Assembly (NCBI GenBank): GCA_945835425.1
Contig: CAMAJC010000152.1
Span: 1 to 5,286 of the forward strand
Direction: 5' to 3'
DNA: 5,286 bases
Source: an uncultured Clostridia bacterium
GTDB lineage: Bacteria; Bacillota; Clostridia; Oscillospirales; Ruminococcaceae
The stretch's first letter is position 1; each line of letters opens with the position of its first letter. This document shows, one piece after another, positions 1 through 5,108 of this stretch. The notes below the pieces were generated by a model. The model ran no database searches. It worked only from the letters and a program-made list of their open reading frames with translations, and had not been told where the DNA came from. Both the position numbers and the translations under genes were made by a program.

Positions 1-1
1 C

Positions 2-54
2 GTTTTCCCGGCCTTTTCGCAGAAAAGTGACTGCGGCAGCAGTCAAGGGAAAAC
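2..54. repeat. Compact inverted-repeat structure (three-way junction)
   Basis: Three perfect stems nest together. An outer stem pairs bases 2-9 (GTTTTCCC) with 47-54 (GGGAAAAC). Inside it, bases 13-18 pair with 22-27 (CTTTTC/GAAAAG, loop GCA), and bases 29-34 pair with 39-44 (GACTGC/GCAGTC, loop GGCA). Almost every base of the segment is in a stem or a short loop. It is not followed by a T tract, so it does not look like a simple terminator of an upstream gene. It could be a small palindromic repeat element or a structured RNA in the leader of the adenylyltransferase gene. The pairing is seen directly; any function is unknown. Confidence 0.45.
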
Positions 55-86
55 TTCACTCTCCACTCTCCACACTTCACTCTTAC
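55..86 (+). repeat. Pyrimidine-rich degenerate repeat tract
   Basis: One strand consists almost only of C, T and A, with repeated CACTCTC/CTTCACTCT-like words, including the short tandem CTCTCCA CTCTCCA. It lies between the foldable segment at 2-54 and the ribosome binding site of the next gene. I see no convincing -35/-10 pair in it. It may be low-complexity spacer or an unstructured leader. Confidence 0.35.
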
Positions 87-98
87 AAAAGGGGTGAT
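87..98 (+). promoter_or_regulatory. Ribosome binding site deciding the start at 102
   Basis: AAAAGGGGTGAT is close to the full anti-Shine-Dalgarno complement, lacking one A from AAAGGAGGTGAT. Its G run ends 7 bases before the ATG at 102. The upstream in-frame ATG at 27 has no such site and lies inside the palindromic structure, so 102 is the better start. Confidence 0.8.
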
Positions 99-101
99 TT
101 T

Positions 102-1046
102 ATGAAACATCGTACAGAAAAGGAAATGATGGATCTGATCCTCGGCGTCGCGGAGAAGGACGAGCGGGTGCGGGCAGTCTGGATGAACGGCTCCCGCGCG
201 AATCCCAAAGCCCACCGCGACCATTATCAGGATTATGATATTGTGTATGCTGTGACGGACATGGAATCGTTCCTGCGCGACCCGAATTGGATCGACGTAT
301 TCGGCGAGCGGATCATCATGCAGACCCGGAGCGAGCAGTTTGACTCCACACCGCCCTTTACCGACTGGTATATCTATCTCTGTCAGTTTATGGACGGTAA
401 CCGGCTCGACCTGACCCTTATCCCGGTCGAATCGATGGAGAAGACGCTGTCCGGGGATACGATGTGCATCCTGCTGATGGACAAGGACAAAAAAGCACCT
501 CCGCTGCCGCCTCAGTCGGACGCGCAGTATTGGGTGCAAAAGCCCACCGAACGGGAATACATCTGCACCTGCAACGAATTCTGGTGGGTGGCGACCTATG
601 TGGTCAAGGGCGTCTGGCGGCAGGAAATGCCCTACGCCCACGGCATCATGAGCGAATGTGTCCAGAAAGAGCTGCTGAAAATGGTCCGCTGGAAGATCGC
701 GCTGGAATATGACTTCAAGATCGACCTGGGGAAGATGGGCCGGTTTATTGAACGGTACCTCTATTCCGAGGACTGGAGGCTGTTTGCCTGCAGCTACTGC
801 GGCGGCACCTATGAGTCGATTATGCAGGCGCTGGATGCGGCAACCGAGCTGTTCCGCAAGTGCGGCCGGGAAGTCGGCGCTGCGCTGGGCTATCCATACC
901 CCGAAGAAGACGACCGCCGGGTCACCGTCTATCTCCACAGCGGCGGACGGTTTGAGAATATGGACTGCCTGCTGAAGGAGCCGGAAAAGCCCGCAGCGGA
1001 TTATGCTGTTTATGCGGTCGACCTGCCGGAGGATAAAAAGGAATAA
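102..1046 (+). CDS. ANT(6)-type aminoglycoside 6-adenylyltransferase homologue (aadE-like)
   Basis: This encodes a 314-residue cytoplasmic protein. Family enzymes transfer AMP from ATP to the 6-hydroxyl of streptomycin-type aminoglycosides. The nucleotidyltransferase core is visible: GSR at residues 30-32, the acidic pair in DYD at 44-46, and a third acidic residue in RLDLTLIP (D103), which together fit the two-metal site. The family's C-terminal helical half follows: CNEFWWVATYVVKG (157-170), the RQEMPYA segment, a KELLKMVRWKIALE stretch, KxxRFIERYL (211-220) and a GYPYPEED segment near 263-270. Known ANT(6) enzymes are about 285-300 residues, so the tail from about 285 is a slight extension. 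The start at 102 is set by a strong ribosome binding site; an upstream in-frame ATG at 27 would add 25 unlikely residues. No transposase, integrase or other resistance gene is visible beside it, so it may be an intrinsic chromosomal member. Family assignment is firm. Activity and substrate are inferred; another nucleotide acceptor is possible. Confidence 0.88.
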   Translation: MKHRTEKEMMDLILGVAEKDERVRAVWMNGSRANPKAHRDHYQDYDIVYAVTDMESFLRDPNWIDVFGERIIMQTRSEQFDSTPPFTDWYIYLCQFMDGNRLDLTLIPVESMEKTLSGDTMCILLMDKDKKAPPLPPQSDAQYWVQKPTEREYICTCNEFWWVATYVVKGVWRQEMPYAHGIMSECVQKELLKMVRWKIALEYDFKIDLGKMGRFIERYLYSEDWRLFACSYCGGTYESIMQALDAATELFRKCGREVGAALGYPYPEEDDRRVTVYLHSGGRFENMDCLLKEPEKPAADYAVYAVDLPEDKKE

Positions 1047-1113
1047 AGGATTGGGCCGGTGAGATTGGCAGAGACCGGCGGACGGCCGTAAGCCCGCCAA
1101 ATCCTCGTCGGAT
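1047..1113 (+). other. Foldable intergenic segment upstream of nadE
   Basis: Directly after the stop codon, AGGATT (1047-1052) can pair with AATCCT (1100-1105). This encloses a hairpin GCCGGT/ACCGGC (1055-1060 with 1074-1079) and a second GC-rich arm. There are competing pairings: GGCGG (1077-1081) with CCGCC (1094-1098), and ATCC (1101-1104) with GGAT (1110-1113). Mutually exclusive stems ahead of a terminator and a start codon are what an attenuating leader looks like. I do not recognise a known riboswitch class, and this may instead be only the 3' end of the preceding transcript. Pairings are seen; regulation is inference. Confidence 0.3.
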
Positions 1114-1136
1114 AGCCATTTCCAAATAAAATAAAC

Positions 1137-1171
1137 AAAAACGAAGCGACGTCAGGCACGCTTCGTTTTTT
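1137..1171 (+). terminator. Intrinsic terminator between the adenylyltransferase gene and nadE
   Basis: A perfect 12-base-pair stem joins 1137-1148 (AAAAACGAAGCG) and 1159-1170 (CGCTTCGTTTTT), with a 10-base loop. An A tract leads in and a T tract leads out, so it could work on either strand. It should end transcription of the upstream gene. It ends only 17 bases before the nadE ATG, so nadE transcripts starting upstream must pass through it. Its left arm (1147-1151, CGACG) could also pair with CGTCG at 1106-1110, a weak potential antiterminator. Confidence 0.85.
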
Positions 1172-1174
1172 ATC

Positions 1175-1180
1175 AGGGTG
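1175..1180 (+). promoter_or_regulatory. Ribosome binding site of nadE
   Basis: AGGGTG lies 7 bases upstream of the ATG at 1188 and matches the core GGAGGTG pattern with one base missing. It begins four bases after the terminator T tract, so the terminator hairpin sits right next to the translation start. Confidence 0.65.
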
Positions 1181-1187
1181 AATCAAT

Positions 1188-3101
1188 ATGGTAAAAAATC
1201 TGGGAATCTATAAAACGGCGGCGCTGGCTCCGCGGGTAACGGTCGCAGCGCCTGAGAAAAATGCCGATACGGCCCTTGCGATGCTTAAAAAAGCGGCGGC
1301 GCAGGGCGTGCAGCTGAGCGTCTTGCCGGAGCTGCACCTGTCGGCCTATACCTGCGCCGACCTGTTCCATCAGGACATGCTGGTGATCGGGTGTGAGCAC
1401 GCGCTGGAGCGGATGCTGCGGGAACTCAAAAATACGGACATGGTCTGGGTGATCGGCCTGCCGGTGCGGATCGGTGATGCGCTGTATAACTGCGCGGCGG
1501 TCTGCCAGAGCGGGAAAATCCTCGGCCTTGTCCCGAAGACCTACCTGCCCAACTATCAGGAATACTACGAAAAACGCTGGTTTGTCTCCGGCGGCAGCGT
1601 CCCGTATCAGACCATCCGATTCTGCGGGCAGGATGTGCCTTTCGGCGCGCAATTGTTTAAGTTCGGCGAGATGGTGCTGGGTGTCGAGCTGTGCGAGGAC
1701 GTCTGGGTGCCGGTTCCGCCCAGCAGCCTGCTCTGCCTTGGCGGCGCCAACGTCATCGCAAACCTGTCTGCTTCCAATGAACTGGTATCGAAAAACGACT
1801 ATCGCCGCGGGCTGATTTCGAGACAGTCGGGCGGCTGTATTGCAGGATATATTTATGCGTCCGCCGGAGTCGGCGAATCGACCACCGACATGGTCTTCTC
1901 GGGCGCCTGCACCATCGCCGAAAACGGCTCCGTCCTCGCGGAAAACGAGCGGTTCGAGCAGGAGGGCGGTTTTGTGACCGGCTGCATCGATGTGCAGAAG
2001 CTGATGGCTGAACGGCGGAAAAACGGCTCCTTCCATGACAATGCCGTACAGCTGGGGGTAAAGCCGCTGCCGGTGGTCGAAGGGACGCTGCCGATGCTCC
2101 ATGAAGAGCAGATCGACCGGATTTGGGACCCGACGCCCTTTGTGCCGGGCGACCCGCGGACGATGGAGGCCCGCTGCAAAGAGATTTTCGCGATTCAGTC
2201 CTGCGGGCTGGCGAAGCGGCTGTCCCACACGGGGCTGACCAAAGCGGTCATCGGCATTTCCGGCGGTCTCGATTCGACGCTGGCGCTGCTGGTCGCGGCG
2301 GAGGCGATGAAGCGGCTGGGGCTGCCCGCGGAAAACATCCTCGCGGTGACGATGCCGGGCTTCGGCACCACCGACCGCACCTACTACAACGCCCTCGAGC
2401 TGATCCACTCCCTCGGCGCGACGCTGATGGAAATCGATATCCGGCCTGCCTGCATCCAGCATATGCAGGACATCGGCCAGGACCCCGACGTCCACGACAT
2501 CACCTATGAAAACACCCAGGCGAGACAGCGCACCTACCTGCTGATGGACCTGGCCAACAAAAACGGCGGCATCCTCGTCGGCACCGGCGACCTGTCGGAG
2601 CTGGCCATGGGCTGGTGCACCTACAACGGCGACCATATGAGCATGTACGGCGTCAACGCTTCGGTCCCGAAGACCCTGGTGCGGCATCTGGTCTCTTATG
2701 TGGCGGGCATTTCGGACGAGCGGACGGGTAAGGTGCTGCAGGCGGTGCTGGACACCCCAGTTTCGCCGGAGCTGCTGCCGCCGGACGAGAACGGCCAGAT
2801 TCAGCAGAAAACCGAGGATACCATCGGGCCGTATGAGCTGCACGACTTCTTCCTCTACCATTTCCTGCGGTTCGGCTGCACGACCGAGAAGCTGCAGTTT
2901 TTAGCCGAGCGCGCCTTTGCGGGCAAATACGACAGCGCGACGGTCGCAAAATGGCTCTCCACCTTCCTGCGCCGGTTCTTTATCAGCCAGTTCAAGCGCA
3001 GCTGCGTCCCTGATTCGCCCAAGGTCGGTTCGGTCAGCGTTTCGCCCCGCGGAGACTGGCGGATGCCGTCCGATGCGGACAGATCGGCTTTCTGGCTGTG
3101 A
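1188..3101 (+). CDS. nadE: Glutamine-hydrolysing NAD+ synthetase
   Basis: This encodes a 637-residue cytoplasmic enzyme that makes NAD+ from nicotinic acid adenine dinucleotide, ATP and glutamine. The N-terminal half is a nitrilase-fold glutaminase. Its Glu-Lys-Cys triad is visible as E48 in VLPELHLSAYTC, K117 in VPKTYLP and C169 in GVELCEDVW. The C-terminal half is the ATP-dependent synthetase: the PP-loop SGGLDST is at 358-364, followed by TMPGFGTTDRTYYNA, ENTQARQRTYLLMDLAN, GTGDLSELAMGWCTYNGDHM and the family ending near DWRMPSDA. Length and domain order match the long glutamine-dependent form, so glutamine can serve as nitrogen donor; the short form uses only ammonia. The gene is complete with no frameshift. 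It sits 141 bases after the preceding gene, separated by a terminator, so it is probably transcribed alone. I found no clear -35/-10 promoter in that gap; TAAAAT at 1127-1132 is a possible -10 without a matching -35. Regulation by the foldable leader is possible but unproven. Confidence 0.97.
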   Translation: MVKNLGIYKTAALAPRVTVAAPEKNADTALAMLKKAAAQGVQLSVLPELHLSAYTCADLFHQDMLVIGCEHALERMLRELKNTDMVWVIGLPVRIGDALYNCAAVCQSGKILGLVPKTYLPNYQEYYEKRWFVSGGSVPYQTIRFCGQDVPFGAQLFKFGEMVLGVELCEDVWVPVPPSSLLCLGGANVIANLSASNELVSKNDYRRGLISRQSGGCIAGYIYASAGVGESTTDMVFSGACTIAENGSVLAENERFEQEGGFVTGCIDVQKLMAERRKNGSFHDNAVQLGVKPLPVVEGTLPMLHEEQIDRIWDPTPFVPGDPRTMEARCKEIFAIQSCGLAKRLSHTGLTKAVIGISGGLDSTLALLVAAEAMKRLGLPAENILAVTMPGFGTTDRTYYNALELIHSLGATLMEIDIRPACIQHMQDIGQDPDVHDITYENTQARQRTYLLMDLANKNGGILVGTGDLSELAMGWCTYNGDHMSMYGVNASVPKTLVRHLVSYVAGISDERTGKVLQAVLDTPVSPELLPPDENGQIQQKTEDTIGPYELHDFFLYHFLRFGCTTEKLQFLAERAFAGKYDSATVAKWLSTFLRRFFISQFKRSCVPDSPKVGSVSVSPRGDWRMPSDADRSAFWL

Positions 3102-3171
3102 TGTGTGGGAAAGGCACTGCTTTTGGGTGACGCCTTGCAGGCTGCCGGAAATAAGCGTAACGATAATTGTC
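3102..3171. other. Gene-free stretch after nadE with a weak hairpin
   Basis: After the nadE stop, AAGGC (3111-3115) can pair with GCCTT (3132-3136) around an imperfect interior. No T tract follows, so it is not a convincing terminator. The word order loosely resembles the GC-rich hairpins at 3311 and 3545, so this may be a decayed copy. No coding signal is visible. Confidence 0.3.
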
Positions 3172-3283
3172 TGTAGCGGCGGTCTGTGACCGCCACCAGA
3201 TTTGCATAAACCCATATATTTTATGATAATAGATGGAAATCGACCTTTATCTATATCGGTGGCGACCGCAGGTCGCCGCTACA
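3172..3283. repeat. MITE-like element: two hairpins in inverted orientation
   Basis: The 112-base unit has perfect 10-base terminal inverted repeats, TGTAGCGGCG (3172-3181) and CGCCGCTACA (3274-3283). Each 26-base end contains its own perfect 7-base-pair hairpin: GGCGGTC/GACCGCC (3178-3184 with 3188-3194, loop TGT) and GGCGACC/GGTCGCC (3261-3267 with 3271-3277, loop GCA). The arms match at 21 of 26 positions when one is reversed and complemented. The interior (about 3198-3257) is AT-rich with no coding signal. I see no target-site duplication. The layout fits a small non-autonomous palindromic element or a bacterial interspersed repeat; mobility is inference. Confidence 0.7.
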
Positions 3284-3310
3284 ACGTAAAAATATCTTTT
3301 ACAAACTGAA

Positions 3311-3568
3311 AGGCGCTGCCACAAGGCGGCGTCTCAGCTTGTCGAAAAAGTCGGAAATAAGCCCTCTCAGTCAGCCTAACGGCTGCCAGCTCCCGCAAAG
3401 TGGGAGCCTCTGGCGAAGATTGGGCGAAGCGAGAAATCCCGGTAATTACTGCATCTGCCCTAATATTGCCAAGGCCTCTCCCTTTGGGAGAGGTGGCCGT
3501 AGGCCGGAGAGGGCGGGAAGAGCTTCTACTTTATCGACAGCCTGAGGCGCTGCCAAAAGGCGGCGTCT
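3311..3568. repeat. Nested inverted-repeat element, outer arms
   Basis: The left arm (3311-3351) and right arm (3528-3568) are imperfect inverted repeats of about 41 bases; the shared core reads CTCAG, then TGTCG, then AAAGT. Each arm also holds the same hairpin in direct orientation: AGGCGCTGCC, a 4-base loop (ACAA left, AAAA right), GGCGGCGTCT, so these 24-base units are identical except for one loop base. The stems pair fully if two G-T pairs are allowed. A second palindromic element lies inside (3362-3513). The whole reads as one repeat family inserted into another, or as a composite short interspersed repeat. No protein-coding signal is present. Confidence 0.65.
3362..3513. repeat. Inner palindromic element with CCCTCTC ends
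   Basis: This 152-base unit begins CCCTCTC (3362-3368) and ends GAGAGGG (3507-3513). Its two ends are imperfect inverted repeats over about 30 bases. Each end folds into two hairpins. On the left these are CAGCC/GGCTG (3372-3376 with 3381-3385) and GCTCCC/GGGAGC (3389-3394 with 3402-3407). On the right they are CCTCTCCC/GGGAGAGG (3475-3482 with 3486-3493) and GGCC/GGCC (3495-3498 with 3502-3505). The middle (about 3408-3470) has no clear structure. It has the look of a high-copy intergenic repeat in clostridial genomes; copy number cannot be judged here. Confidence 0.65.
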
Positions 3569-3576
3569 TCTTTTTT
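3545..3576 (+). terminator. Intrinsic terminator supplied by the repeat's right end
   Basis: AGGCGCTGCC (3545-3554) pairs with GGCGGCGTCT (3559-3568) around an AAAA loop: ten pairs, two of them G-T. A T-rich run to 3576 follows. The same hairpin at 3311-3334 lacks a T tract. This is the first good + strand terminator after nadE, 444 bases past its stop. It also isolates the lipoprotein gene from upstream transcription. Confidence 0.7.
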
Positions 3577-3590
3577 CAGGAAATATCCTG

Positions 3591-3652
3591 TAAACTGCAA
3601 CTTTTTTCCATTCTCAAAACCTTTTATCATAGAAAAAACGAGGGAAAAGACG
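3591..3652 (+). promoter_or_regulatory. Upstream block shared with the second lipoprotein gene
   Basis: This segment resembles 5040-5102, upstream of the second copy. Both carry an A/T run, CTGCA or TTGCA, a run of T, CCATT(C/T)TCAAAAC, a TTAT-rich stretch and GGGAAA(A/G)GA. Conservation between the copies suggests a promoter or operator. In this copy TATCAT (3625-3630) could be a -10, though its -35 is poor. A separate TTGACA lies downstream at 3667-3672 without a good -10 at normal spacing. Similarity is seen; the promoter role is inference. Confidence 0.35.
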
Positions 3653-3689
3653 TTTCTTCTATTATATTGACACATTCTGCTGCAAAATG

Positions 3690-3714
3690 CATCTATCGGC
3701 AAAGGCCGGAGATG
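3690..3714 (+). other. Hairpin in the leader of the first lipoprotein gene
   Basis: CATCT (3690-3694) pairs with AGATG (3710-3714), and inside it CGGC (3697-3700) pairs with GCCG (3705-3708) around loop AAAG, with a small internal loop between the stems. It lies in the leader section present in the first lipoprotein gene and absent from its paralogue. There is no T tract, so it is not a terminator. Function unknown. Confidence 0.3.
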
Positions 3715-3771
3715 GGTAGAATATAGGTGTTGGGGAAATGTGATTCCGAAAGGATGGGATGAAGGATGAAG

Positions 3772-4977
3772 ATGAAAAAGACACGGATTTTCATGGCGGC
3801 TTTGACGGCGGCGCTGCTGCTTGCCGCCTGTGGGCAGGAAACGGCTGTCAGCGTATCGGAAAGCGTACCGGCGAGCAGTTCTGCTCCGGCAGGCAGCACG
3901 GCAGAGAGCAGCTCTGTATCGGAAAGCAGCGCCGAAGAACCGTCTTCTGCGGAGAGCGAACCGGAAGAGGTATCGTCTGCGGAAGAAGACGCCCTGCCGG
4001 AGAATGCGGTTTTTGCACTGGAAAAGTGCGTCAACATTGACCGGATGTTTATGACGCCGGACGGGAAACTTGCCTGCCAGGTCTATAAGGACGGCGAAGA
4101 ATTTCTCCGGCTGATGGAGACGGATGGGACGCTGCTCAAAGAGGTTCCGTCGACGCGTCACACGATGATGCGGGAACCGGACGGGTTCTCCCTCCAGAAT
4201 TGGGAAGAGGGGACAGCGGAGTATTACACCTTTGACCTCGAGCCCTGCACGGCAGAGGAAGCGGGTTCTTTTGAGACCGGTTATTCCTTTGCCTATACCG
4301 AGGACGGAAAGTATCTGCAGCTGGTTAAGCCGGACGGTACGAAGGAAAATATTTATGAGACCGGTGCTGAAGATTATGCCGATATCGAGTCCTGCCGGAT
4401 ACAGGTCGGCCGCTATTCAATTGGGCAGTATCTTTGCTACAGTAAGTTTGGCGATATCGGCTGTTATGATACCGGGACTGGAACGTTGTCCACCTATTAT
4501 ATAGAGGGCGGTTTTGCGCCCTATCATATGTGGAACGGTTATCTGACCGGCATGGGCCAGGGAGGAGAAGGCGGTTCCTATCCGTTCCAGATGTCCCTGA
4601 TAAGGTTGGAGCCTGCGACAGGTGAACTGTGTTCGCTTTTGCTGCCGGAGGACGTCTGGCCGGAAACCAACTATTCTGACGGCCGGTTCTTTGCTTTTAC
4701 CACGACGTTTCATAATGAGGAGATGGCAGGTGCGCAGCGGTTGGTCGAAATGGTTCCGGTGCTGGCGGATGCGGATATGGCCGGACGTTCCTATCTGGTC
4801 GTATGCGACGCCGCCGACCTTTCGGTGGTCGGGTACATCGACCGCACGGATATGCCCTATTTTGAGCCGGTTATTGCCGACGATGGGAAGTCGTTTTACG
4901 GCTGGAGCGTTGAAGGCATTGACGATGACCGGGTGACCTATGTGTATCACTATGACCTGATGCCTGTTACAAAATAA
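3772..4977 (+). CDS. Lipoprotein of unknown function, first of a tandem pair
   Basis: This encodes a 401-residue predicted lipoprotein. Residues 1-20 are a type II signal: a basic start (MKKTR), a hydrophobic core and the lipobox LAAC, with lipid-carrying C20. The mature protein should be anchored outside the membrane. A Ser/Glu/Ala linker (about 28-75) follows, then a domain of about 325 residues rich in Tyr, Asp and Gly, with recurring turn-like PDGK, TDGT, EDGK and PDGT words between short beta-like strands. A beta-propeller is plausible but I recognise no named family. The ATG at 3772 is preferred over 3766: it has GAAGG six bases upstream, and its signal peptide aligns residue for residue, without gaps, to the paralogue's (C at 20 in both). 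The gene ends just before a strong terminator, so it is probably monocistronic. The paralogue starts 131 bases later on the same strand. Substrate, partner and role are unknown. Confidence 0.85.
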   Translation: MKKTRIFMAALTAALLLAACGQETAVSVSESVPASSSAPAGSTAESSSVSESSAEEPSSAESEPEEVSSAEEDALPENAVFALEKCVNIDRMFMTPDGKLACQVYKDGEEFLRLMETDGTLLKEVPSTRHTMMREPDGFSLQNWEEGTAEYYTFDLEPCTAEEAGSFETGYSFAYTEDGKYLQLVKPDGTKENIYETGAEDYADIESCRIQVGRYSIGQYLCYSKFGDIGCYDTGTGTLSTYYIEGGFAPYHMWNGYLTGMGQGGEGGSYPFQMSLIRLEPATGELCSLLLPEDVWPETNYSDGRFFAFTTTFHNEEMAGAQRLVEMVPVLADADMAGRSYLVVCDAADLSVVGYIDRTDMPYFEPVIADDGKSFYGWSVEGIDDDRVTYVYHYDLMPVTK

Positions 4978-4985
4978 GCAAAAAT

Positions 4986-5016
4986 CCCGGGAGCAGGACG
5001 CTTCCGGGTATTTTTT
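4986..5016 (+). terminator. Intrinsic terminator after the first lipoprotein gene
   Basis: CCCGGGAGC (4986-4994) pairs with GCTTCCGGG (5000-5008): nine pairs, one of them G-T, around the loop AGGAC. A T-rich tract to 5016 follows at once. It starts 9 bases after the stop codon and should separate the two paralogues into independent transcripts. Confidence 0.9.
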
Positions 5017-5061
5017 GCATGTTTATATAGATAACATATTTATAATTGCAGCTTTTTCCCA

Positions 5062-5090
5062 TTTTCAAAACACTTATATATAAAGATAAT
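5062..5090 (+). promoter_or_regulatory. Candidate promoter of the second lipoprotein gene
   Basis: TTTTCA (5062-5067) and GATAAT (5085-5090) are spaced by 17 bases and match the sigma-A consensus at 4 of 6 and 5 of 6 positions. Transcription would begin near 5097, giving a very short leader before the ATG at 5109. TATAAT at 5041-5046 is an alternative -10 with a poor -35. The block is shared with the region upstream of the first copy, but the GATAAT is not. Confidence 0.4.
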
Positions 5091-5091
5091 T

Positions 5092-5105
5092 GGGAAAGGA
5101 TGGAG
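5092..5105 (+). promoter_or_regulatory. Ribosome binding site of the second lipoprotein gene
   Basis: A purine-rich run containing GGGAAAGGATGGAG precedes the ATG at 5109. Either AAAGGA (10 bases upstream) or GGAG (3 bases upstream) could pair with the ribosome; the first is better placed. The same GAAAGGATGG word lies upstream of the first copy near 3748. Confidence 0.55.
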
Positions 5106-5108
5106 ATT

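Noticed and set aside
27..101. An earlier in-frame ATG for the adenylyltransferase
   Set aside because: It would add 25 residues encoded partly by the three-way junction and the pyrimidine tract. It has no ribosome binding site, whereas the ATG at 102 has a strong one and begins where the family begins.
1047..1120. Faint likeness to a cobalamin riboswitch (GCCGGTGAGA, CCGTAAGC and GTCGGATAGCC words)
   Set aside because: The order is only partly right, the segment is far too short, the conserved GGGAA and CCCGCCACTGT boxes are missing, and nadE is not a usual B12-controlled gene.
1173..2861. A 562-codon open frame on the minus strand
   Set aside because: It lies opposite nadE, is rich in Arg, Gln, His and Asp in the way typical of antisense frames of GC-rich genes, has no recognisable motif, and nadE itself is unambiguous.
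3172..3568. CRISPR array
   Set aside because: The repeated hairpins are only two per type, sit at unequal distances, and occur as inverted and nested palindromes rather than evenly spaced direct repeats. No cas gene is present.
3667..3722. Promoter from TTGACA (3667-3672) with TAGAAT (3717-3722)
   Set aside because: The two boxes are 44 bases apart, far beyond the usual 16-18. Each alone has a poor partner at normal spacing.
3339..3726. Two short plus-strand frames (68 and 108 codons) in the gene-free stretch
   Set aside because: They read through the palindromic repeats and the terminator, lack ribosome binding sites, and give low-complexity products.
3526..4161. A 211-codon minus-strand open frame crossing the lipoprotein start
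   Set aside because: Its Arg/Phe-rich product reflects the complement of the Ser/Glu linker and the repeat DNA. It covers a terminator and the signal peptide of a convincing gene.
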